A stretch of 64,000 nt of DNA from Gilliamella sp. Choc5-1 (GCF_001690595.1 NZ_LZHH01000054.1:31474-95473), one strand, 5' to 3'. Shown: positions 1-13,882, counted from the stretch's first letter. The notes: a model not told the origin generated them from the sequence alone. Numbers and translations: made by a program.

Positions 1-132
1 CCAATGACCCGATGAGGGACGCGAAAAATTAGAAACTTCGCCCACTAACCAGACCTGCCCAATTGCATCAGACAGTAAATCTTTAACGATTTGATTAAGA
101 TCTTTGACCGATAAAACCGAGCTGTTTTGCAT
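1..132 (-). CDS. xseA: Exodeoxyribonuclease VII large subunit, N-terminal part (runs off the window)
   Basis: The first 44 codons of a minus-strand gene that continues beyond base 1. The translation starts MQNSSVLSVKDLNQIVKDLL and continues with GQVWLVGEVSNFSRPSSGHW. This is the characteristic start of XseA, where the OB-fold DNA-binding domain begins (GQVWxxGEISNF...GHW). XseA with XseB forms exonuclease VII, which degrades single-stranded DNA. The ATG at 132-130 lies 30 bp downstream of xthA on the same strand, so the two exonuclease genes may be co-transcribed. Only about 10% of the usual length is visible. Confidence 0.85.
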   Translation of the reverse strand, partial: MQNSSVLSVKDLNQIVKDLLSDAIGQVWLVGEVSNFSRPSSGHW

Positions 133-162
133 GTGATGATCCTTTATTACGATGATACAAAT

Positions 163-969
163 TTATATTAAATCAAATTTAGCCCAAATTGGCGCATGGT
201 CTGAGGGTTTGTCCATTGCCCGAATAGCATAATCAATCCCTGTTTGTTGACAATGTGCTAGCAATTTTTGGCTAGCTAAAATTAGATCAATCCTAAGTCC
301 TGTGTCTGTTTCAAACCCTTTTGAGCGGTAATCAAACCATGAATATTCTTGCTTTGTTGGATGTTCGTTACGATAAGTATCTATAAAGCCAAGTGACATT
401 AAATTGTTCATCCATTCACGCTCTTGCGGTAAAAATGAACATTTACCCGTACGAAGCCAACGTTTACGGCTTTCTTCTGAAATACCAATATCTAAATCAG
501 TCGGGCTGATGTTCATATCACCCATAATTAAAGTTAATTGATTATTTAATTGATGCTTTTGTAAATGATAAATCAAATCTTGATAAAACTTACGTTTAGC
601 AGGGTATTTACTTTCATGATGTAAACTTTCACCTTGCGGAAAATAGCCATTAATTATGGTTAAATTGCCTTTATTAGTAGGTAATTGAGCCATAATTAAA
701 CGGCATTGTGCTTCATCCCCATCAGTTGGAAAACCACATTGCACCGACAGCGGTTTTTGCTTTGTTAGTAAAGCAACTCCGTAATGTCCTTTTTGCCCGT
801 GATAGTTTAGGTAATAACCAAATGGTTCTAGCTCAGCAATAGGAAACTGATCATTATGAACTTTCGTTTCTTGTAAACCAATTACATCTGGCTGATATTT
901 ATCAATAATAGCTGCTAATTGGTGAATTCGAGCTCGAAGGCTGTTAATATTAAATGAGATAACATTCAT
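163..969 (-). CDS. xthA: Exodeoxyribonuclease III
   Basis: 268 aa, full family length. It belongs to the endonuclease/exonuclease/phosphatase fold: N-terminal [10 protein letters not shown], metal-binding LQETKV, catalytic [11 protein letters not shown], and the C-terminal [10 protein letters not shown] motif with the catalytic Asp-His. ExoIII is the major AP endonuclease of base-excision repair and also a 3'-5' exonuclease on duplex DNA. It reads away from tyrA; the 115-bp gap between them should hold both promoters. xseA follows on the same strand after 30 bp. Confidence 0.95.
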   Translation of the reverse strand: MNVISFNINSLRARIHQLAAIIDKYQPDVIGLQETKVHNDQFPIAELEPFGYYLNYHGQKGHYGVALLTKQKPLSVQCGFPTDGDEAQCRLIMAQLPTNKGNLTIINGYFPQGESLHHESKYPAKRKFYQDLIYHLQKHQLNNQLTLIMGDMNISPTDLDIGISEESRKRWLRTGKCSFLPQEREWMNNLMSLGFIDTYRNEHPTKQEYSWFDYRSKGFETDTGLRIDLILASQKLLAHCQQTGIDYAIRAMDKPSDHAPIWAKFDLI

Positions 970-1084
970 GTTGATTTATTGTCTTGTATTTGATGTTCTA
1001 AATACGCATCGTACCAAAAATACGTTATACTGTTAAGCTATTACAGAAAAAGCAACTCTTTGTGATAATAAGGAACTACCCAAT

Positions 1085-2206
1085 ATGTCTACGGAACTAC
1101 TTGCCTTACGCGATAAAATCGATGAAGTTGATCAATCTATTTTATCTTTAATTACAAAGCGATTAGCGTTAGTTGCCGAAGTTGGCGAAGTAAAAAGCAA
1201 ACATGGCATTCCAATTTATGATCCTAAACGTGAAGCCGCTATGCTAGCTAAAAGACGGCAAGAGGCTGAAGAGCAAGGTGTTTCTCCTGCTTTAATTGGA
1301 GATATTTTACGCCGTTTAATGCGTGAATCTTATATTAGAGAAAACGACAAGGGCTTTAAAAAAGTCTATACGGGCCAAGGTTCCATCGTGATTGTTGGCG
1401 GTAATGGACAAATGGGTCGGTTATTTGCTCGGTTATTTACGCTATCGGGCTATCAGGTTAAAACATTGGGTTCAAAAACGATGCATCAAGCAGCCGAAGT
1501 GGTTGCCGATGCAATTGCAGTTATTGTAACCGTGCCGATCAATAAAACTTGTGACATCATTAAACAATTACCATCATTACCCAAAGATTGTATTTTAACG
1601 GATTTTACATCCATAAAAGCCAAGCCTATCCAAGCAATGCTTGATAAGCATCAAGGACCTGTTGTTGGTTTGCACCCAATGTTTGGTCCTGATGTGCCAA
1701 ATTTGGCTAAACAAGTTATTGTTTATTGTGATGGACGTGAGCAAGCGAAATATCAATGGTTAATTGAGCAAATGCGGATATGGGGCGCCAATTTATGTGC
1801 GATTGATGCCAAAGAGCATGATAAATGTATGTCATTCATTCAAGCATTACGCCATTTTACCTCTTTTTCATATGGTGTTAATTTACAACGTGAACAAGCG
1901 GATTTGGAACAACTCATTGCATTATCATCACCTATCTATCGGCTTGAACTGATGATGGTTGGACGCCTGTTTGCGCAAGATCCCGAACTTTATGCTGATA
2001 TTATCATGGCATCTGATGATAACATTGAATTAATCAAGCGTTATTATAAATGTTTTGGGGAAATGGTAAATTTAATTGAACAACGAGACAAAACTAAGTT
2101 TATAAAAAACTTTAATGAAGTTACCCAGTGGTTTGGCAGTTATGCCGAGCGCTTTATCAAAGAGAGCCAAGGGTTATTAAAATTTGCTAATGATAATCGA
2201 GCGTAA
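1085..2206 (+). CDS. tyrA: Bifunctional chorismate mutase / prephenate dehydrogenase (T-protein)
   Basis: 373 aa, the same size as the enterobacterial T-protein. Residues 1-90 are an AroQ chorismate mutase domain ([19 protein letters not shown]). From about residue 98 there is an NAD-binding prephenate dehydrogenase domain with the glycine-rich [18 protein letters not shown]. The [10 protein letters not shown] motif (His near 197) matches the catalytic region of E. coli TyrA. The enzyme makes 4-hydroxyphenylpyruvate for tyrosine synthesis. It is monocistronic here: no aroF precedes it, unlike the E. coli aroF-tyrA operon. RBS AAGGAA lies before ATG 1085. No terminator was recognised in the 149 bp before glmM. 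Confidence 0.96.
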   Translation: MSTELLALRDKIDEVDQSILSLITKRLALVAEVGEVKSKHGIPIYDPKREAAMLAKRRQEAEEQGVSPALIGDILRRLMRESYIRENDKGFKKVYTGQGSIVIVGGNGQMGRLFARLFTLSGYQVKTLGSKTMHQAAEVVADAIAVIVTVPINKTCDIIKQLPSLPKDCILTDFTSIKAKPIQAMLDKHQGPVVGLHPMFGPDVPNLAKQVIVYCDGREQAKYQWLIEQMRIWGANLCAIDAKEHDKCMSFIQALRHFTSFSYGVNLQREQADLEQLIALSSPIYRLELMMVGRLFAQDPELYADIIMASDDNIELIKRYYKCFGEMVNLIEQRDKTKFIKNFNEVTQWFGSYAERFIKESQGLLKFANDNRA

Positions 2207-2355
2207 CTTTATATTAAACGGTATATTTTCCTGAAAGTTTTTTACAAGTTAAAAATATACTTTTTATCAAAAAACAGTGTTATATAGTTTTAGAACAAAG
2301 CATTACTGTTTAACAAAGTGGTTAAAAATAACAAATGTTAGTATGAGGAAATAGA

Positions 2356-3687
2356 ATGTCTAATCGAAAATATTTTGGTACAGATGGGATTAGAGGGAAA
2401 GTTGGACAGTATCCTATCACACCAGATTTTGCACTTAAATTAGGTTGGGCAGCAGGTCGTGTACTAGCCAAAGATGGCGTTAAAAAAGTATTAATCGGTA
2501 AAGATACTCGTATTTCAGGTTATATGCTTGAATCAGCCTTAGAAGCAGGGTTTGCCTCGGCAGGTGTTGCTGCTGCCTTTACTGGACCAATGCCAACCCC
2601 TGCTATTGCTTATTTAACCCGCACCTTTCGTGCTGATGCGGGCGTTGTTATTTCTGCTTCACACAATCCTTTTTATGATAATGGTATTAAATTTTTTTCA
2701 ACCGAAGGAAAAAAACTTGATGATGCCATCGAATTAGAAATTGAAGCAGAACTTGAAAAAGAGATCGATTGCGTTGAATCCAAACAACTTGGACGAGCAA
2801 GCCGTATCACTGATGCCGCTGGGCGTTATATCGAATTTTGTAAAAGCACATTTGATCATAATTTAAGTTTAGCAGGACTTAAAATTGTTGTTGATTGCGC
2901 TAATGGCGCCACCTATCACATAGCGCCAAAAGTATTACGAGAACTTGGCGCACAAGTAATTAAAATTGGCTGTGATCCCGATGGTGTTAACATCAACGAA
3001 AACTGTGGCGCAACAGATGTTAAAGCACTTGCTAAACGTGTTATTGATGAAAAAGCCAATTTAGGTTTTGCCTTAGATGGCGATGGCGATCGTATTATTA
3101 TGGTTGATCATAACGGTCAAAAAATTGATGGCGATTTAATTATCTATATCATTGCCCGTGAAGCATTAAGGCAAGGTCAATTAAAAGGTGGTGTTGTTGG
3201 TACATTAATGAGCAATATGGGGCTTGAGATAGCACTTAAAAATCTGGGTATTCCTTTTGATCGAGCTAAAGTTGGTGACCGTTATGTGCTTGAAAAGTTA
3301 GTTGAGAAGAACTGGCGCCTAGGAGCTGAAAATTCGGGGCATGTTTTATTATTAGATAAAACCACAACTGGTGATGGCATCATAGCTGGCTTACAGGTAT
3401 TAGCCGCAATGGTTCGTAATGATATGTCGTTAGCTGATTTATGCAGTGGTATGACAATGCTGCCACAAGTATTAATTAATGTTCGGTTTTCAGGTGAAAA
3501 TGATCCATTAAATAGCGCTCAGGTAAAATCAGCAATAGCGCAAGCAGAAAAACAACTTGGTAGTAATGGACGAGTGTTGATCCGTAAATCAGGGACAGAA
3601 CCGCTTATTCGCGTAATGGTGGAAGGAAATAACGAAACAGAAGTGCAAAATTTGGCTGAGGCTATTGCTATAGCGGTTAAAGCCTAA
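2356..3687 (+). CDS. glmM: Phosphoglucosamine mutase
   Basis: 443 aa, a full-length alpha-D-phosphohexomutase. The phosphorylated active-site serine is Ser102 in [11 protein letters not shown]. The Mg-binding loop is DGDGDR, the sugar-binding loop is GAENSGH, and the phosphate-binding C-terminal loop is [12 protein letters not shown]. It converts glucosamine-6-phosphate to glucosamine-1-phosphate for UDP-GlcNAc, and so peptidoglycan and LPS. RBS GAGGAA precedes ATG 2356. In E. coli glmM follows folP/ftsH; here it stands alone, directly upstream of the ATP synthase operon. Confidence 0.97.
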   Translation: MSNRKYFGTDGIRGKVGQYPITPDFALKLGWAAGRVLAKDGVKKVLIGKDTRISGYMLESALEAGFASAGVAAAFTGPMPTPAIAYLTRTFRADAGVVISASHNPFYDNGIKFFSTEGKKLDDAIELEIEAELEKEIDCVESKQLGRASRITDAAGRYIEFCKSTFDHNLSLAGLKIVVDCANGATYHIAPKVLRELGAQVIKIGCDPDGVNINENCGATDVKALAKRVIDEKANLGFALDGDGDRIIMVDHNGQKIDGDLIIYIIAREALRQGQLKGGVVGTLMSNMGLEIALKNLGIPFDRAKVGDRYVLEKLVEKNWRLGAENSGHVLLLDKTTTGDGIIAGLQVLAAMVRNDMSLADLCSGMTMLPQVLINVRFSGENDPLNSAQVKSAIAQAEKQLGSNGRVLIRKSGTEPLIRVMVEGNNETEVQNLAEAIAIAVKA

Positions 3688-3820
3688 AAATAGCGTCATT
3701 TATACCCATTAATTAAACTATTAACTATGCAATATTAGGGGTAAAATGATAATTGAAGTTGTAAATATTTACATAAATTTAGTAAAAAGTGTCTAAATTC
3801 TTAATTTAGTTAATCAAAGG

Positions 3821-3851
3821 TTGACTTAATATAGGCAATTAGGTTTAAAAT
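3821..3851 (+). promoter_or_regulatory. Candidate promoter of the ATP synthase operon
   Basis: A -35-like TTGACT (3821-3826) is followed after 17 bp by TTTAAA (3844-3849), or after 19 bp by TAAAAT (3846-3851). It lies in the 253-bp gap between glmM and atpB, about 90 bp before the atpB ATG and just before a strong hairpin. The fit to sigma70 is moderate, and other promoters in this AT-rich gap cannot be excluded. Confidence 0.4.
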
Positions 3852-3871
3852 AGTAACTTCTTATTGCAGCG

Positions 3872-3918
3872 ATTGCTTATACCTTTTTAAACAAGGCTAT
3901 AAGCAATGTTTTATTTTT
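3872..3918 (+). terminator. Hairpin plus U-tract in the atp leader (terminator or attenuator)
   Basis: A perfect 10-bp inverted repeat, ATTGCTTATA (3872-3881) and TATAAGCAAT (3898-3907), is extended by CCTT/AAGG across one bulged C. It is followed by GTTTTATTTTT. It has the form of an intrinsic terminator, yet sits 23 bp before the atpB ATG and downstream of the best promoter candidate. It may terminate read-through from glmM, with atp transcribed from elsewhere, or act as an attenuator. Confidence 0.55.
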
Positions 3919-3931
3919 AGGAATAGGTTAA

Positions 3932-4987
<1,056 letters not shown>

Positions 4988-5011
4988 TAAAAATTTAAGA
5001 GGAATCGTGTC

Positions 5012-5482
5012 ATGAATATGAACGCAACTCTCCTCGGCCAAGCAATTACATTTGTATTGTTTGTTTGGTTCTGTATGAAGTTTGTTTGGCCTCCTGTTAT
5101 TGGCGCGATTGAAAAACGCCAAAAAGAGATAGCCGAAGGACTTGCTTCAGCAGAAACAGCAAAAAAAGATTTGGAATTAGCCAAAGCAAATACATCTGAC
5201 ATAATGCAACAGGCTAAGGTTGAGGCTAATGCAATTATTGAGCAAGCGAATAAACGCAAAGCAATCATTCTTGAAGAAGCAAAGCAAGAAGCTTCTCGCG
5301 AAAAAGAACGAATTGTTGCTCAAGGGCTTGCCGAAGTAGAAGCTGAACGCAAACGAGCAAGAGAAGAGCTTAAACAGCAAGTCGCTACACTCGCTATTGC
5401 TGGTGCAGAAAAAATTATTGAACGTTCTGTTAATGAAGCCGCAAATAGCGACATCATTGATAAACTCGTAGCTGAACTATAA
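5012..5482 (+). CDS. atpF: F1Fo ATP synthase subunit b
   Basis: 156 aa with one N-terminal membrane helix (about residues 5-25), followed by a long charged coiled coil rich in Ala, Glu, Lys and Arg. It forms the dimeric peripheral stalk that holds the F1 head through delta. RBS AAGAGGA lies before ATG 5012. Length equals E. coli AtpF (156). It sits between atpE and atpH as usual. Confidence 0.96.
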   Translation: MNMNATLLGQAITFVLFVWFCMKFVWPPVIGAIEKRQKEIAEGLASAETAKKDLELAKANTSDIMQQAKVEANAIIEQANKRKAIILEEAKQEASREKERIVAQGLAEVEAERKRAREELKQQVATLAIAGAEKIIERSVNEAANSDIIDKLVAEL

Positions 5483-5495
5483 GGAGAATAGAGCA

Positions 5496-6029
5496 ATGGC
5501 TGACTTAATTACGATTGCTCGCCCTTATGCTAAAGCCGCTTTCGAATTTGCGGTAGAAAATAACAGCATCGAATCATGGCATAAAATGTTAGTGCTAACA
5601 TCTGAAGTGAGTAAAGATACTCAAATAAGAAGTGTCTTAACATCTGATATGAAAACTGATTCGGTGGCTAATTTACTCATCAACATCTGTAAAGATGTGT
5701 TAGATGAGTTTAGTACTAATTTTATTAAGATTATGGCTGAAAACAAACGATTATCACTTCTTCCTGAAGTGTTAACCTTGTTTGAACAATATTGTTTAGA
5801 TAGAGAATCACAAGCAGATGTTGATGTAATTTCTGCCAGTGAACTAACTAATGAGCAACTTAATAAAATTTCTGTCGCTGTCGAAAAACGTTTATCACGA
5901 AAAGTAAAACTAAAATGTCATATAGATAAATCGCTCATTTCTGGTTTTATTATTCGTACGGGCGATATGGTTATTGATAGTAGTATCAGAGGGCGTTTAA
6001 ATCGTTTAAATAACGCTCTACAGTCTTAA
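5496..6029 (+). CDS. atpH: F1Fo ATP synthase subunit delta
   Basis: 177 aa OSCP/delta family protein. It starts [19 protein letters not shown] and ends in the conserved [20 protein letters not shown] segment. It links the b-dimer to the top of the F1 alpha3beta3 head. Strong RBS AAGGAG precedes ATG 5496, with a 13-bp gap after atpF. Length is the family norm. Confidence 0.96.
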   Translation: MADLITIARPYAKAAFEFAVENNSIESWHKMLVLTSEVSKDTQIRSVLTSDMKTDSVANLLINICKDVLDEFSTNFIKIMAENKRLSLLPEVLTLFEQYCLDRESQADVDVISASELTNEQLNKISVAVEKRLSRKVKLKCHIDKSLISGFIIRTGDMVIDSSIRGRLNRLNNALQS

Positions 6030-6040
6030 GGGGACTGATA

Positions 6041-7582
6041 ATGCAGCTAAATTCAACTGAAATAAGTGAACTAATTAAAGAGCGGATAGCTCTGTTCAAT
6101 ATTGTGAGTGATGCTCACAATGAAGGAACTATCATATCTGTAAGTGATGGTATCCTTCGAATCCACGGATTAACTGATGTAATGCAAGGCGAAATGATTG
6201 CATTACCAGGTGGTCGATATGCAATGGCATTAAACCTTGAAAGAGACTCCGTCGGTGCGGTAGTCATGGGGCCATACGAAGACTTGTCTGAAGGTATGAA
6301 AGTACAATGTACTGGCCGTATTTTACAAGTACCAGTTGGTGAAGGTTTATTAGGCCGCGTTATTAACACACTAGGTGAACCAATTGATGGTAAAGGTTCA
6401 CTTCAACATGACGGTTTTTCACCAGTAGAAGTAGTTGCACCTGGTGTTATCGATCGTAAATCCGTTGACCAAGCATTACAAACTGGTTATAAAGCCGTTG
6501 ACTCAATGATTCCAATTGGACGAGGTCAACGTGAACTTATCATCGGTGACCGTCAAACAGGTAAAACAGCACTTGCTGTCGATGCAATCATCAACCAACG
6601 CGACTCAGGTGTAAAATGTATTTATGTTGCCATTGGTCAAAAACAATCAACTATTGCCAATGTTGTACGTAAACTTGAAGAGCATGGTGCACTTAAAAAC
6701 ACAATTGTGGTTGTGGCATCAGCGTCTGAATCAGCTGCGTTACAATACTTAGCGCCATATGCTGGTTGTGCAATGGGTGAATACTTCCGCGATCGTGGTC
6801 AAGATGCATTAATTGTTTATGATGATTTATCTAAACAAGCTGTTGCTTACCGTCAAATTTCGTTATTACTTCGTCGTCCACCTGGACGTGAAGCTTATCC
6901 TGGTGATGTATTTTATCTTCATTCTCGCTTACTTGAACGCGCAGCGCGAGTCAACGAAGCCTATGTTGAAGAGTACACTAAAGGCGAAGTTAAAGGAAAA
7001 ACAGGCTCATTAACAGCATTACCAATTATTGAAACTCAGGCTGGTGACGTTTCAGCATTCGTACCAACTAACGTAATTTCGATTACTGATGGTCAGATTT
7101 TCCTTGAAACTAGCCTATTTAACTCTGGTATCCGCCCTGCGGTTAACCCTGGTATTTCGGTTTCACGTGTGGGTGGTGCTGCACAAACTAAAATAATGAA
7201 AAAATTATCAGGTGGTATTCGTACTGCGCTTGCACAGTATCGTGAATTAGCTGCTTTCTCTCAATTTGCATCAGACTTAGATGAAGCAACAAGAAACCAA
7301 TTAAGTCACGGTGAAAAAGTAACAGAATTGTTAAAACAAAAGCAATACTCGCCAATGACTGTTGCTGAACAATCAATAGTACTTTACGCCGCTGAACGTG
7401 GTTATCTTGAAGATGTAGAATTAGCTAAAGTATTACCATTTGAAACAGCACTACTTGCTTATGCCCATAGTCAATATGCCGATTTTGTTAAATTAATTGA
7501 TGAAACAGGTAATTACAATGATGAGATTGAAACTAAGCTAAAAGAATTACTTGAAAGCTTTAAATCAACTCAAACATGGTAA
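6041..7582 (+). CDS. atpA: F1 ATP synthase subunit alpha
   Basis: 513 aa, identical in length to E. coli AtpA. It has a beta-barrel domain, then a nucleotide-binding domain with Walker [14 protein letters not shown] (near residue 170), the [14 protein letters not shown] segment and the [19 protein letters not shown] motif. The C-terminal helical domain follows. It is the non-catalytic nucleotide-binding subunit of the F1 hexamer. RBS AAGGGG is present; the gap after atpH is 11 bp. Confidence 0.98.
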   Translation: MQLNSTEISELIKERIALFNIVSDAHNEGTIISVSDGILRIHGLTDVMQGEMIALPGGRYAMALNLERDSVGAVVMGPYEDLSEGMKVQCTGRILQVPVGEGLLGRVINTLGEPIDGKGSLQHDGFSPVEVVAPGVIDRKSVDQALQTGYKAVDSMIPIGRGQRELIIGDRQTGKTALAVDAIINQRDSGVKCIYVAIGQKQSTIANVVRKLEEHGALKNTIVVVASASESAALQYLAPYAGCAMGEYFRDRGQDALIVYDDLSKQAVAYRQISLLLRRPPGREAYPGDVFYLHSRLLERAARVNEAYVEEYTKGEVKGKTGSLTALPIIETQAGDVSAFVPTNVISITDGQIFLETSLFNSGIRPAVNPGISVSRVGGAAQTKIMKKLSGGIRTALAQYRELAAFSQFASDLDEATRNQLSHGEKVTELLKQKQYSPMTVAEQSIVLYAAERGYLEDVELAKVLPFETALLAYAHSQYADFVKLIDETGNYNDEIETKLKELLESFKSTQTW

Positions 7583-7596
7583 GGGTGAGGTAAAAA

Positions 7597-8466
7597 ATGG
7601 CTAATGCAAAAGAGATTAGAACAAAAATTGCCAGTATCCAAAGTACGCAAAAAATCACTAAAGCGATGGAAATGGTTGCCAATTCTAAAATGCGTAAAAC
7701 GCAAGATAGAATGGCTGCTAGTCGACCATATGCTGAAATGATTCGTGAAGTAATTGGACATTTAGCGTTAGCTCAGATAGGCGCCAAACATCCTTATTTA
7801 GAAGAAAGAGATGTAAAGCGAGTTGGCTATCTTATCATTTCAACCGATCGTGGTTTATGTGGTGGTTTAAATATCAACCTTTTTAAAACTGTCATTGCTG
7901 ATATGTCAGCATGGCAGGAAAAGGGTGTTGAAGCTGATGTTGCTTTAATTGGTTCGCGTGGTGTTTCGTTTTTCTCGTCAGTGAAAGCGAACATTTTAAC
8001 CCAAGTCACTAATTTAGGTGATGAACCAAATTTATCCGATTTAATTGGGCCGGTAAAAACAATGCTTGAGGCATATGACAACGGTAAAATTGATAGATTA
8101 TATATTGTTACAAACAAATTTATTAATACGATGTCACAAAAGCCGACAATTCAGCAATTATTACCTTTACCACCATCAGAAGATAAAAAACTCAAAGCTT
8201 CATCATGGGATTATATTTATGAGCCTGATGCTAAATCACTATTAGACGTGATTTTACGTCGCTATATTGAATCACAAGTTTATCAAGCAGTGGTTGATAA
8301 TTTAGCGAGTGAACAAGCAGCAAGAATGGTGGCCATGAAAGCGGCAACGGATAACGGAGCAAACCTAATTAATGAGTTACAAATTGTGTATAACAAGGCA
8401 CGTCAAGGTGCTATCACTAATGAATTAATTGATATTGTATCCGGTGCAGCCGCTGTTTCAGGTTAG
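7597..8466 (+). CDS. atpG: F1 ATP synthase subunit gamma
   Basis: 289 aa central rotor shaft. Its N- and C-terminal helices form the coiled coil inside the alpha3beta3 hexamer (N-terminal [23 protein letters not shown]-terminal [22 protein letters not shown]). The conserved [11 protein letters not shown] loop is present. Length is the family norm. It lies 14 bp after atpA. Confidence 0.97.
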   Translation: MANAKEIRTKIASIQSTQKITKAMEMVANSKMRKTQDRMAASRPYAEMIREVIGHLALAQIGAKHPYLEERDVKRVGYLIISTDRGLCGGLNINLFKTVIADMSAWQEKGVEADVALIGSRGVSFFSSVKANILTQVTNLGDEPNLSDLIGPVKTMLEAYDNGKIDRLYIVTNKFINTMSQKPTIQQLLPLPPSEDKKLKASSWDYIYEPDAKSLLDVILRRYIESQVYQAVVDNLASEQAARMVAMKAATDNGANLINELQIVYNKARQGAITNELIDIVSGAAAVSG

Positions 8467-8486
8467 TGCTAAATATTGGCTTATAG

Positions 8487-9896
<1,410 letters not shown>

Positions 9897-9937
9897 GAGA
9901 TTCATTGAACGAAGATCGTATTAATGGAGATCGTATT

Positions 9938-10363
9938 ATGGCACTAACTTCCTATCAATTAGAAGTTGTTAGTGCTGAATCTCACCTGTTTTCGGGTGAT
10001 GTTCAGCGAATCAGAGTCACAGGTAAGGAAGGTGAACTTGGGATTTATCCTGGCCATACCCCTTTACTCACAACCATAAAACCAGGCATGGTCGGCATTG
10101 TGAAAGCGGATGGTGAAGAAGAGTTTATCTATCTATCTGGTGGCATCTTAGAAGTACAACCTAACATCGTAACTATCTTGGCAGATACTGCAATTCGTGG
10201 TGAAGATTTAGATGAAGCAAGAGCACAAGAAGCAGTAAGACAAGCACAAGAACATATTAATCACCCAAGCGATGATATGTCATTTGCACAAGCATCTGCT
10301 GAATTATCAAAAGCTTTGGCAAAAATTCGCGTTATCGAATTGACTCGCCGCATGGGTCAATAG
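9938..10363 (+). CDS. atpC: F1 ATP synthase subunit epsilon
   Basis: 141 aa. The ATG at 9938 gives [20 protein letters not shown], the canonical epsilon N-terminus, with TGGAGA 8 nt upstream. An in-frame TTG at 9905 would add 11 unconserved residues. The N-terminal beta-sandwich is followed by a C-terminal helix pair. Epsilon couples rotor and c-ring and restrains ATP hydrolysis. It is the last gene of the operon, followed by an intrinsic terminator. Confidence 0.96.
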   Translation: MALTSYQLEVVSAESHLFSGDVQRIRVTGKEGELGIYPGHTPLLTTIKPGMVGIVKADGEEEFIYLSGGILEVQPNIVTILADTAIRGEDLDEARAQEAVRQAQEHINHPSDDMSFAQASAELSKALAKIRVIELTRRMGQ

Positions 10364-10392
10364 TTTGCTTTTTGATGTTTTATCATACACAA

Positions 10393-10430
10393 AAGGCTAT
10401 TTGGTATTACAAGTAGCCTTCTTTAATTAC
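10393..10430 (+). terminator. Intrinsic terminator of the atp operon
   Basis: AAGGCTA (10393-10399) pairs with TAGCCTT (10414-10420); inner TTG/CAA can extend the stem. A T-rich CTTTAATT follows. It lies 30 bp after the atpC stop. From here to 10664 (about 235 bp before recC) the DNA is AT-rich, with nothing else recognisable beyond what must be the recC promoter. Confidence 0.75.
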
Positions 10431-10664
10431 AACTCTTTTTAATTTAGGAATTAATCTTTCCTTTAATAGCGCTTTGGATAATTTACTGGTAAATTTATAC
10501 TGAAACATATAGTTACCGGAAACTTTTTTACAAAAAAATAAATATTTCAAAGTAAATATTTCATTTTCCCTAATCTTATTAAATGATCAAAACGTAACAC
10601 TGACTAGATTTATTAATCGCTATCAGGGATAATCTGAATAAATTTTATCAATGTTTATACAATT

Positions 10665-13600
10665 ATGTTTACCATTTACCATTCAAATCAAGTCGATCTA
10701 CTTAAGTCACTCGTAAGCGAATTAATGCATAGGCAGCCATTAGAGGATGTATTTACACCTGATGTTGTTATGGTACAAAGTCAAGGCATGGCACAATGGT
10801 TACAAATAGCGTTAGCGGATGAACTTGGTATCGTGGCTAATGTTGATTTTCTTTTTCCAACTCAGTTTATTTGGCAACTTTATCAAGTCTTGTTACCAGA
10901 AGCACCAATTGAAAATAGCTTTAATGTTGAATCGATGAGTTGGCGTTTGTATTATTTATTGCCCCATGTTATTAAACAACTTGAGTTTAGCGCACTTAAA
11001 CATTATCTCGATATTGATAAGCAAGATAAAAAACGATATCAGCTTGCAACGCGTATTGCGCAATTATTTGACCAATATTTAGTTTACCGTCCAGATTGGA
11101 TAGCAAAATGGGAGGCAAACCAGTCTGTTGCCGAATTGAATCATCATCCTGATGAAACGTGGCAAGCGGAGTTGTGGCGAAAACTAATATCAATTAGTCA
11201 ACCTTATCATCGCGCTAATATTTATCAACAAATGCTTGAAATATTATTAGATAATAACTTTGATCGTTCACGTTTAGATTCGTTACCTAACCGTATTTTT
11301 ATTTTTGGTATTACTTCTCTTCCTCCTATTTATCTTTCGCTACTTTCGGCACTTGGGCAACATATTGATGTCCATTTAATGTTTAATAACCCGTGTAAAT
11401 GGTATTGGGGCGATATTGCTGAAAAACAGTTGTCAGATATATTAAATACACCGGATAAAATACCCAATCCTCTTTTAACCTCATGGGGAAAACTTGGGCG
11501 TGATAATCTATTTTTGTTACAAGAATTTAATAATAAGCAAGATATTGAAGCGTTTGTCGATCAGGAACGTTCTTGTTTGTTACATGCCATTCAGCAAGAT
11601 ATTTTAGAACTGTATCAAACCGATTTTGACAATAAAACTTTTACCGTAATCGATAAGTCAATTTCATTTCATGTCTGCCATAGTGAACAACGTGAAGTTG
11701 AGGTATTGTATGACTACCTGCTATCGGTTTTTGATGCAGATCCTACGCTGGAGTTGCGCGATTGCATAGTTATGGTATCAGATATTGATAAGTATGTTCC
11801 TTATATTCGAGCTGTCTTTGGTAATGCTGTTGAAAAGCGCTATTTACCTTTTACTATTTCAGATCAAAAAGCACGAAATATCGATCCTATCGTTCAAGGC
11901 TTTTTTGCCATTTTAAATTTTCCAAATAGTCGATTTACAGCAGAAGAACTATTTAATTTACTTGAAATCCCTGCTATTGCCGAAAAATTTGCTATTAACG
12001 AATCTCAGTTAACTCTTTTACGAACTTGGATTATTGAATCGGGTATTCGTTTTGGGCTTGAAAGTACGCATAGCTGGTTATTTGGCTTAGAGCGCTTATT
12101 GCTTGGTTATACGATGAGCAGTGAGCAAGGAGCTTGGCAACAAATATTACCATATGATGGTGCAACAGGTTTAGATGCCGAATTAATTGGTAAGTTAGCT
12201 GAGTTTGTTAGTGTTGTGAGCAAATGGTTAGCAATCTTAAGTGAAGAAAAACCATTAATTGAATGGCAAAGTTGTGTATTTGAATTAATGAATGATTTTT
12301 TTGCGAGTAATCCACAGCGTGAATCTATTTTGTTAATGCTCGAAGAAGAGTGGCAAAAATTGATTAATAGTGGGATGGTGGCCAATTATACGGATAATAT
12401 CTCTATCACTATTTTGCATGATGCTATGCAATCACGCTTAGAACAAAATCATTTAGTACACCGTTTTTTAATCGGTAAAATAAACTTTTGTACTATGATG
12501 CCAATGCGCTCTATTCCATTTAAAGTTGTTTGTTTATTGGGTATGAATGATGGCGATTATCCAAGAACATCACTACCACTTGATTTTGATCTTATTGCCC
12601 ATCATCCAAGGCGAGGTGATCGTAGTCGTCGTAATGATGATCGCTACCTTTTTTTAGAAGCTATTTTATCGGCGCAAAACCTGCTTTATATTAGCTATAT
12701 TGGTCGAGATATAAAAGATAATAGTGAACGTTATCCGTCAATACTCGTTGATGAACTTTGGGAATATATTGCTCAATATTATAACATTCCTGTAAAGCAG
12801 GTTGATAACATTAATAATAACTTAGATTTTTTACGGATAAACCATACACGCACACCATTTAATCCCCTAAACTTTTTACAAAATCCAAAAAGTTATGCCG
12901 ATGAATGGTTACCAGCTGCATTACAACAAGGAAAAGAGCAAGACTTTATTAGTAAAATACCCGCTATCAGTGTCGATAATATCAGTCTTGATGAATTAAA
13001 ACGATTTTACCAACACCCAATTAGACTATTTTTACAAAAGCGTTTTAATTTTTATCTTAACTATCTTGACGATACGTTACCAGATGCGGAGAACTTTAAT
13101 CTTGATAGTTTACAGCGTTACCAATTGAATTTGCAGATTTTAAATCAACTTATTGCCAAAGATCCTCAACAATCAGATGATTTATATCAACGCTTAGCAC
13201 TAACTGGTGACTTACCTGACGGTGCATTTGGTCAGATTATTTACCATGAGCAAAATGAAACAATGCAATCATTAGCTAATAAAATCTGCCAAGAACGCTT
13301 GGACATGACAACACAAGAAGTTAATTTAACTATTTCATCCAATGATCAACATTACCAATTACAAGGTTGGTTAACTCACATTCAAGACGATGGTATATTG
13401 ACATGGCGACCATCAAAGCTTTCGATTCGCAATGGTATTTCGTTATGGATTGATCATTTGGTTTATTGCCTTTTAAATCCTGATAAAATTGACAGTCAAA
13501 GTCGTATGTATGGTCGGGAAGATAATGAATGGCGATTTTCACATTTAAATGCAGATCTAGCCTTAACGATATTAACTAATTTAGTTGAAGGCTATTTGCA

Positions 13601-13874
13601 GGGTATCAATGAACCATTATTAATGCCATTAAAAAGTTCGTGGAGTTGGCTAATTGCAGCTTATGACAAGAAAACAGGTCAGATTATCGCTAGTGAAAGA
13701 GCTATCAATCAACTTTTAAATTCATGGCAAGGCGGATTTAACCAATCCGCCGAGTGTGACAGTTATTATACTCGTCTTTATCCTGAGTTAACCGATACAC
13801 TGATTGAACAAATTATATTTACCGCTGAGCGATTTTTATTACCAATTTTATTACATCAAACAACAGTAGAATAA
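10665..13874 (+). CDS. recC: Exodeoxyribonuclease V subunit gamma (RecC)
   Basis: 1069 aa, slightly shorter than E. coli RecC (1122). The N-terminus FTIYHSNQVDLLKSL and MVQSQGMAQWLQIALADELGI match RecC. The central LLGMNDGDYPR and the RRGDRSRRNDDRYLFLEAILSA motifs are the inactivated helicase-like and RecC signature segments. RecC is the Chi-recognising subunit of the RecBCD helicase-nuclease in double-strand break repair and foreign DNA degradation. In E. coli recC neighbours ptrA and recB; here a TatD-family gene follows after 8 bp instead, so recB and recD must lie elsewhere. Confidence 0.93.
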   Translation: MFTIYHSNQVDLLKSLVSELMHRQPLEDVFTPDVVMVQSQGMAQWLQIALADELGIVANVDFLFPTQFIWQLYQVLLPEAPIENSFNVESMSWRLYYLLPHVIKQLEFSALKHYLDIDKQDKKRYQLATRIAQLFDQYLVYRPDWIAKWEANQSVAELNHHPDETWQAELWRKLISISQPYHRANIYQQMLEILLDNNFDRSRLDSLPNRIFIFGITSLPPIYLSLLSALGQHIDVHLMFNNPCKWYWGDIAEKQLSDILNTPDKIPNPLLTSWGKLGRDNLFLLQEFNNKQDIEAFVDQERSCLLHAIQQDILELYQTDFDNKTFTVIDKSISFHVCHSEQREVEVLYDYLLSVFDADPTLELRDCIVMVSDIDKYVPYIRAVFGNAVEKRYLPFTISDQKARNIDPIVQGFFAILNFPNSRFTAEELFNLLEIPAIAEKFAINESQLTLLRTWIIESGIRFGLESTHSWLFGLERLLLGYTMSSEQGAWQQILPYDGATGLDAELIGKLAEFVSVVSKWLAILSEEKPLIEWQSCVFELMNDFFASNPQRESILLMLEEEWQKLINSGMVANYTDNISITILHDAMQSRLEQNHLVHRFLIGKINFCTMMPMRSIPFKVVCLLGMNDGDYPRTSLPLDFDLIAHHPRRGDRSRRNDDRYLFLEAILSAQNLLYISYIGRDIKDNSERYPSILVDELWEYIAQYYNIPVKQVDNINNNLDFLRINHTRTPFNPLNFLQNPKSYADEWLPAALQQGKEQDFISKIPAISVDNISLDELKRFYQHPIRLFLQKRFNFYLNYLDDTLPDAENFNLDSLQRYQLNLQILNQLIAKDPQQSDDLYQRLALTGDLPDGAFGQIIYHEQNETMQSLANKICQERLDMTTQEVNLTISSNDQHYQLQGWLTHIQDDGILTWRPSKLSIRNGISLWIDHLVYCLLNPDKIDSQSRMYGREDNEWRFSHLNADLALTILTNLVEGYLQGINEPLLMPLKSSWSWLIAAYDKKTGQIIASERAINQLLNSWQGGFNQSAECDSYYTRLYPELTDTLIEQIIFTAERFLLPILLHQTTVE

Positions 13875-13882
13875 GAGGCATT

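Noticed and set aside
5177..5380. Overlapping minus-strand frames within atpF and atpA
   Set aside because: They are antisense shadows of highly conserved atp genes and lack start signals.
9905..9937. TTG start for atpC adding 11 residues
   Set aside because: The ATG at 9938 has a good RBS and gives the conserved epsilon N-terminus; the extension is not conserved.
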